Source of the DNA: Methylobacterium sp. 10
GTDB lineage: Bacteria > Pseudomonadota > Alphaproteobacteria > Rhizobiales > Beijerinckiaceae
Length of the DNA: 64,000 nucleotides
NCBI RefSeq assembly: GCF_000519085.1
Contig: NZ_KI912577.1
Location: 312,501-376,500, forward strand
Direction of reading: 5' to 3'
The notes under the pieces are model-generated. The model was not told the origin of the DNA. It was given only the letters and a program-made list of their open reading frames with translations, and searched no databases. Below are positions 1-8,446 of the stretch, piece after piece. The first letter of the stretch is position 1. Each line of letters begins with the position of its first letter. The translations under genes were made by a program, and so were the position numbers.

Positions 1-435
1 GCCCGATTGTGCGGCGCGGGCGCCGAGCAGGAAGTTGATATCGCTCGCCCGCTCCTCGTTCGAGGCAATGCGCTGCCCCCGTTGGTTCAGCAGCGTGTAG
101 CGCAGGCGAAAGGAAGGCGGGGTCGCATCGCTTACGACCCGCAGGCCGTAGGGGACACTGGCGCCCGGATTGGGGAATCCCGCCAAGTCCACATCCAAGA
201 CATCGACGACCAGACGCTCGCCGGGGGCAAGGAAGGGTGACGCCGCCTGCTCGATCAACCGGCGCAACTCGGCCAACGTCGCCTTGGGTCCAATGCTGGA
301 ACTGAATTGAGTGTTGGCGTCCACGTAACGGTCGGGCTCGATGAAACGGACCTCTACCGATCCGCCTGGTGCTGCGGTCGCGGAGCCGGCAAAGCCGACG
401 AGAACGACGGTGATGAACAGGAGCCATGCGCGCAA
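1..435 (-). CDS. DUF3016 family periplasmic protein, 3' end cut by window edge
   Basis: The reading frame starts at a TTG at 435 and stays open for 145 codons to the left edge, so the C-terminus is missing. The first 22 residues form a clear signal peptide (basic start, LLFITVVLVGF core, ATA-A cleavage site). The mature part begins with V-RFIEPDRYVDA and later has RLVVDVLDVDLAGF, the pattern I associate with DUF3016. The in-frame TGA of the upstream DUF2244 gene lies at 441-439, so no earlier start is possible. An AAGGGA upstream may be the ribosome site. It is probably translationally coupled to DUF2244. The function is unknown; an envelope location is inferred from the signal peptide. Confidence 0.72.
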   Translation of the reverse strand, partial: MRAWLLFITVVLVGFAGSATAAPGGSVEVRFIEPDRYVDANTQFSSSIGPKATLAELRRLIEQAASPFLAPGERLVVDVLDVDLAGFPNPGASVPYGLRVVSDATPPSFRLRYTLLNQRGQRIASNEERASDINFLLGARAAQSG

Positions 436-438
436 GGC

Positions 439-948
439 TCAGTATCCCTTCTTCACGTCCGCCAGCGCCCGCGTCAGTCCCTCGGCGATCCGCTCGCGGA
501 CGGGGGGCGATGCATCGCGGGCTACCACCACGAATTCACGGCGGGAGACCAAGGTCAGGGTCTGGAGCCCGTATTCCTCGTCCTCGACCCTGGTCAGTTT
601 CGTCCACAGAGGATTGAACCGCCATTCGCGTCGCTCGCCGCGATGGGTCACGCGGGCCAGCGAAACCTCGATCGGCGAAATCATCACTTCCTCGAAGGAG
701 CGCCCGCGCTTGAAACTCGTCTTCAGCGCCACGTAGAGGGCGATCATATCGAGGCCGAAAAAGCCCGCCACCGGCCAGAATCCCGCCTGGACACAGGCGA
801 TCGAGGTCACCAGCGAAACGGCCCCGCAGCCGATCATGACGTTTCGAAAGCCGTTATGTGTCAGCGATTGATGCGGGCGGATGGTCGCCTGAAAAACCGG
901 GACATCGATGCTGTTCGGGTCGAGCCCGTCGGGATGGGATGGGATCAT
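439..948 (-). CDS. DUF2244 family membrane protein
   Basis: This 169-residue protein has two hydrophobic segments close together around residues 35-75 and a soluble C-terminal half rich in Arg and Val. This is the usual DUF2244 architecture (often annotated only as integral membrane protein). I chose the ATG at 948; upstream in-frame starts would run into the divergent nth start region. It is divergent from nth with about 47 bp between starts, and its stop is 3 bp from the TTG of the DUF3016 gene, so the two minus-strand genes are probably one transcript. No catalytic motif is visible. The role is unknown. Confidence 0.8.
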   Translation of the reverse strand: MIPSHPDGLDPNSIDVPVFQATIRPHQSLTHNGFRNVMIGCGAVSLVTSIACVQAGFWPVAGFFGLDMIALYVALKTSFKRGRSFEEVMISPIEVSLARVTHRGERREWRFNPLWTKLTRVEDEEYGLQTLTLVSRREFVVVARDASPPVRERIAEGLTRALADVKKGY

Positions 949-995
949 GTCGCGAACCGTGTTGCCGCTCTGCGTCGAACACATATAACCCACCG

Positions 996-1775
996 ATGAA
1001 GACCCGACAGTCGAAGCCCCCAAAGAAGTCGACGACCGCGACGACATTGCCGGCGCCGAAGGTTCCCCGGGCGAGCAGGATTGGCGCGACTCTCGCCGAC
1101 CCGCTCGTTGCTGGCGTGGAGACGACCCCCTCCCCTGTCGATGCCGCCACGGTCACCGAGGTTTTCGCCCGGCTCCGCGCCGCAAACCCGGAGCCGAGGG
1201 CGGAGCTCGACTATCTCAATCCTTTCACGCTTCTCGTGGCGGTGGTCCTGTCGGCCCAGGCCACCGACAGGAGCGTGAACCTCGCCACCGCCCCCCTCTT
1301 CGCCCTTGCCGACACGCCGGCCGCGATGCTGGAACTCGGCGAGGACCGGGTGCGCGGGTTCATCCGCACGATCGGCCTGTTCAACACCAAGGCGAAGAAC
1401 GTCATCGCCCTGTCGCGCATCCTGGTGGAGCAGCATGGCGGCGAGGTGCCGGCCTCACGCCCTCATCTCGAAATCCTGCCGGGCGTCGGCACCAAGACCG
1501 CGAGTGTGGTGATGAACGTCGCCTTCGGCGTGCCCACCATCGCCGTCGACACCCACATCTTCCGGGTCTCGAACCGGATCCCCCTCGTGGTCGCGCCGAC
1601 CACGGATAAGGTGCAGGCGGGACTGGAGGCGATCGTTCCGGAGCCGTTCCGCCTGAACGCCCACCATTGGCTGATCCTGTTCGGCCGCTACGTGTGCAAG
1701 GCGCGCAAGCCCGAATGCCCGACCTGCCTCATCGCCGATCTGTGCCGCTACCCGGCCAAGACCGTCGCGGCCTGA
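996..1775 (+). CDS. nth: Endonuclease III
   Basis: This is a DNA base-excision-repair glycosylase/AP lyase acting on oxidised pyrimidines. The 259-residue protein has the helix-hairpin-helix LPGVGTKTA at 161-169 with catalytic Lys167, and the conserved Asp185 in AVDTH. The C-terminal 4Fe-4S cluster ligands are Cys234, 241, 244 and 250 with the classic C-X6-C-X2-C-X5-C spacing. The N-terminal 40 residues are a basic, Pro/Ser/Thr-rich extension absent from the E. coli enzyme (211 aa) but common in alphaproteobacteria. The ATG at 996 is preferred because it starts that extension. It is divergent from DUF2244. Confidence 0.96.
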   Translation: MKTRQSKPPKKSTTATTLPAPKVPRASRIGATLADPLVAGVETTPSPVDAATVTEVFARLRAANPEPRAELDYLNPFTLLVAVVLSAQATDRSVNLATAPLFALADTPAAMLELGEDRVRGFIRTIGLFNTKAKNVIALSRILVEQHGGEVPASRPHLEILPGVGTKTASVVMNVAFGVPTIAVDTHIFRVSNRIPLVVAPTTDKVQAGLEAIVPEPFRLNAHHWLILFGRYVCKARKPECPTCLIADLCRYPAKTVAA

Positions 1776-1982
1776 CGGGACGGCGCTTACTCCGCCATGC
1801 ATATCCGACTCGTGCCGCACGGCCGGGCTGCGGGCGGGTGCGTTGTACTGCAAACCCGCTTCGGGTAGTTTGCGCCACGGTCGTCGAGGCTTTCGACAAA
1901 CGATGTGTTCTCGCGGCCCGGTCTCATCGAGGCCGCCACGCCGCGGATTCCGCACATCGATCGTCCGAAGGAGTCACGGCCC

Positions 1983-2777
1983 ATGGACTTCCTCAAACCA
2001 CGGTATACGCCTATGAACCGCCGCCGTCGCATCTACGAGGGCAAGGCGAAGGTCCTGTACGAGGGACCCGAGCCGGGAACGCTCATCCAGCATTTCAAGG
2101 ATGATGCCACCGCCTTCAACGCGCAGAAGCACGAGGTCATCGACGGCAAGGGTGTGCTGAACAACCGGATCTCCGAGTTCGTATTCCAGCACCTCAACGA
2201 TATCGGCGTGCCGACCCACTTCATCCGCCGCCTCAACATGCGCGAGCAGCTGATCCGCGAAGTCGAGATCATCCCCCTCGAGGTAGTGGTCCGCAACGTC
2301 GCCGCCGGCTCGCTCGCCACCCGCCTCGGCCTCGAGGAAGGCACGCAGCTGCCGCGCTCGATCATCGAGTTCTATTACAAGAACGACGCGCTCAACGACC
2401 CGATGGTGTCGGAAGAGCACATCACCGCCTTCGGCTGGGCGACCCCCCAGGAGATCGACGACATCATGGCGCTGGCCATCCGCGTCAACGATTTCCTGTC
2501 GGGCCTCTTCCTCGGTGTCGGCATCCGTCTCGTGGACTTCAAGATCGAAACCGGCCGCCTCTGGGAAGGCGACCTGATGCGGATCGTCGTCGCCGACGAG
2601 ATCTCTCCGGATTCGTGCCGTCTGTGGGACATCAAGAGCCAGGACAAGCTCGACAAGGACCGCTTCCGCAAGGATCTCGGCGGCCTGATCGAGGCCTATA
2701 CGGAAGTGGCCAAGCGTCTCGGCATCATGTCCGAGAACGAGAAGGTCCAGTCCGGCGGCCCGCGCCTGGTTCAGTAG
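1983..2777 (+). CDS. purC: Phosphoribosylaminoimidazole-succinocarboxamide (SAICAR) synthase
   Basis: PurC joins CAIR and aspartate with ATP in de novo purine synthesis. The 264-residue sequence carries the family N-terminus [15 protein letters not shown], the [17 protein letters not shown] segment, and [13 protein letters not shown] with [12 protein letters not shown] near the C-terminus. The start at 1983 has an AAGGAG nine bases upstream. An internal ATG at 2013 ([11 protein letters not shown]) matches the shorter N-terminus of many homologues but has no comparable ribosome site. purS and purQ lie 6.8 kb downstream, so the purine genes are dispersed but on the same strand. A strong hairpin follows the gene. 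Confidence 0.96.
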   Translation: MDFLKPRYTPMNRRRRIYEGKAKVLYEGPEPGTLIQHFKDDATAFNAQKHEVIDGKGVLNNRISEFVFQHLNDIGVPTHFIRRLNMREQLIREVEIIPLEVVVRNVAAGSLATRLGLEEGTQLPRSIIEFYYKNDALNDPMVSEEHITAFGWATPQEIDDIMALAIRVNDFLSGLFLGVGIRLVDFKIETGRLWEGDLMRIVVADEISPDSCRLWDIKSQDKLDKDRFRKDLGGLIEAYTEVAKRLGIMSENEKVQSGGPRLVQ

Positions 2778-2797
2778 CCGACGTCACCGAAACGACA

Positions 2798-2836
2798 TGA
2801 AAAAGGGGCCCCGCACGAGCGGAGGCCCCTTTTTCA
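2798..2836. terminator. Bidirectional intrinsic terminator between purC and a convergent gene
   Basis: A perfect 13-bp inverted repeat (TGAAAAAGGGGCC with its complement) has a 13-nt loop. It gives a GC core with an A tract on one side and a T tract on the other, so it can terminate purC (+) and the convergent minus-strand gene that ends at 2868. Confidence 0.9.
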
Positions 2837-2867
2837 TGCGCCGTCGACGGCAGCGCGTGGCTGGCCG

Positions 2868-3518
2868 CTATTGCGACGTCTCGGGAGTCGCCTCGGCAGG
2901 AACGGCGGCACTTGCCGGAGCGGGCTTACGCTTGCGCTTCACTGCGGCTTTGCCGGGCTTCCCATGCAGTGAGACGCCGATCTCGTAGCTCTCGCTCAAG
3001 GGACGCGGCACCACGAGATTCTCCTCGATCACCGAGAACAGACCCTGTGCCTCGCCCGGTCCGATCGACACCGCCACCTTGCGCGCCCGCGTCGCGATGA
3101 TCTGATCACCGGCCTTGATCGTGAAATGGACCGGCGCCTCGAACCGTCCGGGCCGTCCCTGAGGTCCGAGCAAGACCTGCCCCTCTACGCCGACCTTCAC
3201 GCTCACCGATCCATCGGCCAGACGCACGCATTCGCGGGCGAGACGTCCGAGGGTGATCTGGCTGCGCAAGCTGGCATTGTCGTCGGCCCGGCCACCGTAG
3301 CTGCGCAAAGCGGCGCCGTTCTCCGCGACATCGACCGTGGGGCAGTAGACCTCGCCGAGATCGGGGGGCTGCGACGGCGGGACCGTGGTCCCACCGTACT
3401 TCAGCATGTTGGTGAACCAGTTTCCGTCCTCGGCCAAGGCCGCCCGGGGCATCATGGCCGCCAAGGGTAGGAATCCCGCCACCAGGGCGATTCCGACCGT
3501 TATCGCGCGTGTCCGCAT
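2868..3518 (-). CDS. Conserved periplasmic protein, unknown function
   Basis: The protein has 216 residues. The first about 30 residues form a signal peptide ending near AALAED. The mature part starts GNWFTNMLKYGG and contains GEVYCPTVDVAENGAALRSYGG, a block I recognise as conserved in rhizobial hypothetical proteins without a known role. The C-terminus is a Lys/Arg then Pro/Ala-rich tail. The ATG at 3518 is chosen because it creates the signal peptide; the same frame runs further upstream only through the ialB coding region in a shifted frame. It lies 44 bp downstream of the IalB-like gene and is probably co-transcribed. No enzymatic motif is seen. Confidence 0.78.
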   Translation of the reverse strand: MRTRAITVGIALVAGFLPLAAMMPRAALAEDGNWFTNMLKYGGTTVPPSQPPDLGEVYCPTVDVAENGAALRSYGGRADDNASLRSQITLGRLARECVRLADGSVSVKVGVEGQVLLGPQGRPGRFEAPVHFTIKAGDQIIATRARKVAVSIGPGEAQGLFSVIEENLVVPRPLSESYEIGVSLHGKPGKAAVKRKRKPAPASAAVPAEATPETSQ

Positions 3519-3562
3519 CGTCAGATCCCGCTGAACCTCCGGCACGGGGCGCCGGAACAAGC

Positions 3563-4135
3563 CTATTTCAGGCTGGCGAACCCGTCGCCGAAGCCCTTCA
3601 TCGAGAGGGGGATGCCCACCCCCTCCTCCGGGGTCTGGAACACGATGAACGTGGCCTGCACCCCGGCGCTGAACTGCTTGATGAGGTTGTCGTCCATGAC
3701 CACCTCGGCGACGCAGCCTGTGGTGAGGCAGCGCACGAACCCGGCCCGGCCGACATCGGTCTTGTCGATCTTCAGGCCGAGGCCGGAGGGTAGCAGCACG
3801 CCGAGGGGTGCCACCACGCGCAGCAGGTAGCCGCGATTGTCCGCAGTCTTGAGGACGATGACGACGAGGGTGAGGTTGGGCCGGTCCTCGGCGGCGAGGT
3901 ACTGGACCAGGGCGCATTGCTCGGCTTTCGCCCCCGCCGGCGTCTCGCAGCGGAGCTGCCAGTCCCCGAAGGTATTGCGCACCATGCCCTGCGCCTCGGC
4001 GCGGCCGCCCCCGGCGAGTGCCACGCCGGCAAGAGCGGACAGGCAGACCAGACCGATCCGCGCTGGACGCCCGAGGACGGTCGCCCCATCCTCGGCGACC
4101 CGCCTTGCGCGCCTCAGCATTGCTCGAAAACCCAC
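3563..4135 (-). CDS. IalB-like (invasion associated locus B family) periplasmic protein
   Basis: The 190-residue protein has an N-terminal basic stretch, then a hydrophobic segment (LVCLSALAGVALAGG) ending near AEAQG, a signal peptide. The mature domain has the family pattern FGDWQLRCET....EQCALVQ, then a second cysteine pair in VRCLTTGCVAEV and a C-terminal VGIPLSMKGFGDGFASL. These four cysteines fit two disulfides. IalB-type proteins are common secreted proteins of rhizobia and Bartonella. The molecular function is not settled, and invasion should not be inferred here. The start could also be Met6 at 4120. Confidence 0.85.
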   Translation of the reverse strand: MGFRAMLRRARRVAEDGATVLGRPARIGLVCLSALAGVALAGGGRAEAQGMVRNTFGDWQLRCETPAGAKAEQCALVQYLAAEDRPNLTLVVIVLKTADNRGYLLRVVAPLGVLLPSGLGLKIDKTDVGRAGFVRCLTTGCVAEVVMDDNLIKQFSAGVQATFIVFQTPEEGVGIPLSMKGFGDGFASLK

Positions 4136-4317
4136 GCGCCGATCCCTCTCGCCTCACCCCTCATGACCAGGGGCACCCGATGAAACCCGCGGTGTTCCGA
4201 CCATGCGCGGCTATTCTGTGTCAAGCGTGACCACTAGTTTACCCTCACGGGCTATCGTTACCCGAGATGACGCCCTAGTTCACAGGGCAAAGCCCCACGC
4301 GCCAACGGACCGAGCCC

Positions 4318-4695
4318 ATGCGATTTCATGCTACCGCCGCGTTCCTTATCCTCGCCGGGATCGCTCCAGCCTCGGCCCAGTCCCTGCCCGTCGACGAGAC
4401 GACCTATGTGGAGCGGTCGCTCAACCGCGACGGGCCGCTCGTGGTCGAACACCGGCCGATCCGGCGGATGCCGGGGGGGCGGGTCAATTCCAATTCGGCC
4501 GAGATCGCCGGTTTCTGCCGCGACGGCGGATATGTCCGCCGCCTCGACGAGTTCGGCAACCCGACGATCCTGCGCCAGCGCGAAGTCTGCGACAGCGTCG
4601 CACCCCGCACGATGCGGCCGGGCGATGTGGATGCCCGTCCGACTTGGCCGGCCGAGAGAGTGTCTCGGGACCGCGTCCTGCGCGCACGCGGGTAA
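4318..4695 (+). CDS. Small secreted hypothetical protein
   Basis: The protein has 125 residues with a textbook signal peptide (residues 1-20, cleavage after ASA in APASAQS). The mature part is Arg/Pro-rich and contains two cysteines (FCRDGG and REVCDS) that could pair. I do not recognise a family. It is divergent from the IalB-like gene with a 182-bp gap and convergent with the metallopeptidase gene, whose stop lies 23 bp away. Position and signal peptide support a real gene; function is unknown. Confidence 0.62.
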   Translation: MRFHATAAFLILAGIAPASAQSLPVDETTYVERSLNRDGPLVVEHRPIRRMPGGRVNSNSAEIAGFCRDGGYVRRLDEFGNPTILRQREVCDSVAPRTMRPGDVDARPTWPAERVSRDRVLRARG

Positions 4696-4718
4696 GGCGG
4701 AAAAATCCGAACCGTGCC

Positions 4719-5453
4719 TCAGCCGTAGCGGTGGAGGCTCGCGCCGTTGCGCTTGAGCCAGCGCTCGGCCTCGTCCACATGCGGGCACAGGGATTCCACC
4801 AAAGACCAGAACCGCTGGGAATGGTTCATCTCGCGCAGGTGAGCCATCTCGTGCGCCACGAGGTAATCGAGCACCAGGGGCGGCGCCAGGATCAGGCGCC
4901 AGGAAAAGTTCAGCTCCCCCCGAGCGGTGCAGGAGCCCCAGCGCGAGCGGGTATCGCGGATGGTGATCCGTTTCGGTCCCTGACCCAGCTTGTCCGTATA
5001 GACCGACACCGCCTGGGCGAGATCCTTGCGGACCTCACGCTCCAGGAAGTCCCTGACACGGCGCGGCAGGTGGGGCGCCTCGCACGCAACGGAGAGCACC
5101 GGCCCGCCCTCCTCCTCCGACACCAGGGTCACGCCGCCGCGCTCGCTGCGATGGACGATGCGATGGCCGACCCCGCGCAGGGGGAGTTCCGCCCCCGCCT
5201 CGAACGCCACGCGATCCGGAACCTTGGCGAGCCGCATGGCGATCCAGCCGCCATGGCTCACCGCGAAGGTTCGAGCGACTGTCAGAGACGTCCGGGCAGG
5301 CAGGGTCATCACCACCTCGCCGGTGGCGCTCGACACGCGCAGCGTCAGTCTGCGGGCCGCCGGGCGGCGGCGCAGGGCGACGCGGAGTTTCACACCCTCA
5401 TGGAGGATGTCGATATGGTCGGGATCGGACCCGCGCAGCAGGGCGACTCTCAT
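4719..5453 (-). CDS. YgjP/SprT-like zinc metallopeptidase (DUF45, M48-type)
   Basis: The 244-residue protein carries the zinc motif HEMAH at 201-205 and a third ligand in NHSQRFW (His211), preceded by TRSRWGSCTARGELNFSW at 168-185. This is the hallmark of the YgjP-like / DUF45 family. No signal peptide or membrane segment is visible, so it is cytoplasmic. Substrates are not established for the family. It stands alone, convergent with the small secreted protein and followed upstream by phaZ in the same orientation, 82 bp away. Confidence 0.9.
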   Translation of the reverse strand: MRVALLRGSDPDHIDILHEGVKLRVALRRRPAARRLTLRVSSATGEVVMTLPARTSLTVARTFAVSHGGWIAMRLAKVPDRVAFEAGAELPLRGVGHRIVHRSERGGVTLVSEEEGGPVLSVACEAPHLPRRVRDFLEREVRKDLAQAVSVYTDKLGQGPKRITIRDTRSRWGSCTARGELNFSWRLILAPPLVLDYLVAHEMAHLREMNHSQRFWSLVESLCPHVDEAERWLKRNGASLHRYG

Positions 5454-5535
5454 GGCGTCAGCTTAGCGGCAGCCTCCCGCCGCCGCCATCGGCGCATCGG
5501 TCACGTCCAGAACTTTCGCGGGGTCCGATTCCGCA

Positions 5536-6804
5536 TTACGCCGCCGGGCGTTGCTCCAGAGCCGGCAAGGCCTGCACCTCGCGGATGAAGGACGCGATAC
5601 GCGGGGCAATGACCGTGCGATAGCGCGAGCCGTTGAACACGCCGTAATGCCCGACGCGCTCCTGCAGGTGATAGGCCTTGCGATCGGGCGGCAGGTTCGG
5701 GGTCAGGTCGAGGGAGGCCTTGGTCTGCCCGACGCCGGATATGTCGTCGTTTTCGCCCTCAATGGCGAGGATCGCGCAGGTCCGGATCGCGGTGAGGTCC
5801 ACCCGCTCGCCGCGATGGAGCATCTCGCCCTTGGGCAGGGCGTGGTCGACGAAGACGGTCTTGATCGTCTGCAAGTAGAATTCCGCCGTGAGATCCATCA
5901 CCGCGAGATACTCGTCGTAGAATTCCCGGTGCTTCTCGGCGGAATCGCCGTCGCCGGTGACGAGATGGTCGAACATTTCGGTATGGGCGTTGACGTGACG
6001 ATCGAGATTCATCGCCATGAAGCCGCCGAGCTGGAAGAAGCCCGGATAGACGCTGCGCAGGGCACCGGGATACGCCAGCGGGACGATGGTGATGCAGTTC
6101 CGCTCGAACCATGCGGTGCCGCGCTCCTGCGCCAGACAATTCACGGCGGTGGGCGAGCGGCGGGTATCGATGGGACCGCCCATCAAGGTCATCGAGCGCG
6201 GCACCGGCACCATGCCTTGCGCCTCCATCAACGCCACGGTGGCCAGCACCGGCACGGCCGGCTGGCACACGGCCATGACGTGAAGGTCCGGACCGAGGGC
6301 GACGAAGATCTCCTTCAGGTAGTCGATATAAGTGTCGAGATCGAACCGCCCTTCCGTGATCGGCACGAGGCGCGCATCGGTCCAGTCGGTGATGAAGACC
6401 TGATGATTGGGGAGCATCGCCTCCACGGTGCCGCGCAGGAGCGTGGCGTAGTGCCCCGACATCGGCGCTACGATCAGGAGCTTGGGCTGCGGCTCGGAGG
6501 GACCGCGCGCGAAGGAGCGGTCGAAGGTCACGACCCGGCAGAACGGCTTCTCCCACACCACCCGTTCGCTGACCGGCAGGCTCGCCCCGTCGATCCAGGT
6601 TCCGGTGAGCCCGAAGGCCGGCTTGGCGTAGCGGCGGGTTCCGCGCTCGAACATCTCGCAGGCGGCAGCCATGGACTTCGCATAGGGCGAATAGGCGAGG
6701 GGATTGGCCGGATTCTGCAAGCTGTGCTTGACCATGTCGGCCGCGAGGCGCGCCGGCGCCGTCATCATGCGACCGAACTCGTACCAGGTGTAGGCCAAGC
6801 TCAT
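5536..6804 (-). CDS. phaZ: Intracellular poly(3-hydroxybutyrate) depolymerase
   Basis: This 422-residue alpha/beta-hydrolase-type enzyme mobilises native PHB granules in the cytoplasm. The nucleophile elbow is VCQP with Cys180, typical of intracellular PhaZ rather than the serine box of secreted depolymerases. The probable catalytic Asp lies in GENDDISG and the His in VGHYGVFNG near the C-terminus. The N-terminus (SLAYTWYEFGRMM) is family-typical. The ATG at 6804 follows a GGAGGGG ribosome site. The frame stays open far upstream, but that extension is antisense to regB and low-complexity, so I exclude it. It is divergent from regB, with about 215 bp between starts. Confidence 0.94.
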   Translation of the reverse strand: MSLAYTWYEFGRMMTAPARLAADMVKHSLQNPANPLAYSPYAKSMAAACEMFERGTRRYAKPAFGLTGTWIDGASLPVSERVVWEKPFCRVVTFDRSFARGPSEPQPKLLIVAPMSGHYATLLRGTVEAMLPNHQVFITDWTDARLVPITEGRFDLDTYIDYLKEIFVALGPDLHVMAVCQPAVPVLATVALMEAQGMVPVPRSMTLMGGPIDTRRSPTAVNCLAQERGTAWFERNCITIVPLAYPGALRSVYPGFFQLGGFMAMNLDRHVNAHTEMFDHLVTGDGDSAEKHREFYDEYLAVMDLTAEFYLQTIKTVFVDHALPKGEMLHRGERVDLTAIRTCAILAIEGENDDISGVGQTKASLDLTPNLPPDRKAYHLQERVGHYGVFNGSRYRTVIAPRIASFIREVQALPALEQRPAA

Positions 6805-7020
6805 ATCCGCCCCTCCCTCGTCGTCCCGCGCCTCGACTTCCCGCCCGACTCGACTTCCCGCGCGATCCGACTTCCCGCGCGTTCGGGCGCGGTAGAGAAC
6901 GCCGCGCCTCGTGAAACGTTCGGTACGAGAAACTCGTAAGGATGCGGAGTGCGCAAGGATGGGCGCAATCGGCGGGCGAACCATGGATTCCGCCCGGCCG
7001 AGCGCTATCGTTGAACAGAC

Positions 7021-8406
7021 ATGATCGACATGAGCACCAATGGCTTCGTCCGCGATGCCCGGCACCTTCGGCTCGACACCTTTGTGCGCCTGCGCTGGCT
7101 CGCGATCACCGGGCAGAGCGCGGCTGTTGTCGGCGCGCAGTTCGGCCTCGGCCTGCCCCTGCCCTTCGGCTGGTGCTTCCTCGTCATCGCGGCATCCTCC
7201 TGGCTGAACCTCGCCCTCCGGATCCGGTTTCCCGCGAGCTACCGCCTGAGCGACGATTCGGCGGCCCTGCTCCTCGCCTTCGACATCATCCAGCTCGCCG
7301 CGCTCCTCTTCCTCACCGGGGGCCTGCAGAATCCGTTCTCGCTGCTCTTCCTCGCCCCGGTGCTGATCTCGGCCACGGCCCTGCCCCCGGAGCGGACCCT
7401 GGCGCTGGGGCTCCTGGCGGTGGGGCTCGCGACCATGCTGGCGCTGATCCACCGGCCGCTGCCGTGGTTCGCGGACGGGCGGCTCGAACTTCCGTTTCTC
7501 TACGTCTCGGGGGTGTGGACGGCGATCCTCCTCGGGACCGCCTTCACCGGCGTCTATGCCTGGAAGGTCGCCGACGAGACCCGACAGCTCGCCCAAGCCC
7601 TCGCGGCCACGGAACTCGTGCTGGCGCGCGAGCAGCATCTGTCGCAGCTCGACGGGCTGGCGGCGGCGGCGGCACACGAACTCGGCACGCCTCTCGGTAC
7701 GATCATGCTGGTCACCAAGGAACTCACGCGGCAGCTCGCCCCCACGGCCTCGCCCGCCGTGAAGGACGACCTCGACCTCTTGCGCGACCAGGTCGACCGC
7801 TGTCGCGGCATCCTGTCGAAGCTCACGTCCCTCGACGGGGACGAGGCCGGCATCCTCCAGACCGTGACCCTGAGCCATCTCGTGGAGGAGCTGGTGGCGC
7901 CCCAGCGCGCCATGGGCATCGAACTCGACGTCACCAGCCGCGGCGACGGTATGGAACCGGCGTGCCGGCGCAATCCGGGGGTGCTGTTCGGGCTCGCCAA
8001 CATCGTCGACAACGCCGTGGACTTCGCCACCAGCCGCGTCGTCATCGAAGCGCGCTGGACCGCCGAGCGGGTCTCCCTCGAGATCAGCGACGACGGCCCG
8101 GGCTTCACCAGCGAGATCCTGCTGCGGGCGGGCGAGCCCTACGTCACCACCCGAAGCCCCGACAAAACGCGCGGCGGGAACAGCGTCGGCGCCGGTCTCG
8201 GCCTCGGTCTGTTCATCGCAAAGACCCTGATCGAACGCTCCGGCGCGCAGCTTACGCTCTCCAACCTGTCGGGCCACCAAGCAACCGGAGCCGTGGTCCG
8301 CGTATCCTGGGCGCGCCACATCTTCGAGCGGGACACGCTTCCCCGGCGCGGCACGGAATTCAACGCCGAGGTGCCCCTGACCGAACGCGGTCCGGCGCCT
8401 ATATAA
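7021..8406 (+). CDS. regB: RegB/PrrB/ActS redox-sensing histidine kinase
   Basis: This membrane sensor kinase has 461 residues. About six hydrophobic segments occupy residues 20-180. The quinone-binding heptapeptide GGLQNPF is intact at 100-106. The dimerisation/phosphoacceptor helix has AAAAHELGTPLGT with His219, and the redox-active cysteine is Cys261 in DRCRGIL. The ATPase domain shows NIVDNAVDFA (N box), DDGPGF (G1) and GLGLGLFIA (G2). These features match RegB of Rhodobacter, which lowers kinase activity when the quinone pool or cysteine is oxidised. regA follows 40 bp downstream, forming an operon. Adjacent phaZ may be a target, but that is inference. Confidence 0.95.
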   Translation: MIDMSTNGFVRDARHLRLDTFVRLRWLAITGQSAAVVGAQFGLGLPLPFGWCFLVIAASSWLNLALRIRFPASYRLSDDSAALLLAFDIIQLAALLFLTGGLQNPFSLLFLAPVLISATALPPERTLALGLLAVGLATMLALIHRPLPWFADGRLELPFLYVSGVWTAILLGTAFTGVYAWKVADETRQLAQALAATELVLAREQHLSQLDGLAAAAAHELGTPLGTIMLVTKELTRQLAPTASPAVKDDLDLLRDQVDRCRGILSKLTSLDGDEAGILQTVTLSHLVEELVAPQRAMGIELDVTSRGDGMEPACRRNPGVLFGLANIVDNAVDFATSRVVIEARWTAERVSLEISDDGPGFTSEILLRAGEPYVTTRSPDKTRGGNSVGAGLGLGLFIAKTLIERSGAQLTLSNLSGHQATGAVVRVSWARHIFERDTLPRRGTEFNAEVPLTERGPAPI

Positions 8407-8446
8407 GTTGCCAACAACTAGGTTTTGGAAAATGGAGGAGCGTCGG

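Noticed and set aside
1850..1873. Hairpin GCAAAC...GTTTGC between nth and purC as a terminator
   Set aside because: No T tract follows and the stem is interrupted; left unassigned.
4136..4317. Riboswitch or operator between the IalB-like gene and the small secreted protein
   Set aside because: No conserved riboswitch core or clear repeated operator was visible in the 182 bp.
4203..5588. 461-codon plus-strand open frame opposite the metallopeptidase
   Set aside because: It overlaps a signal-peptide protein on the same strand and the HEMAH protein on the other, and has no family pattern.
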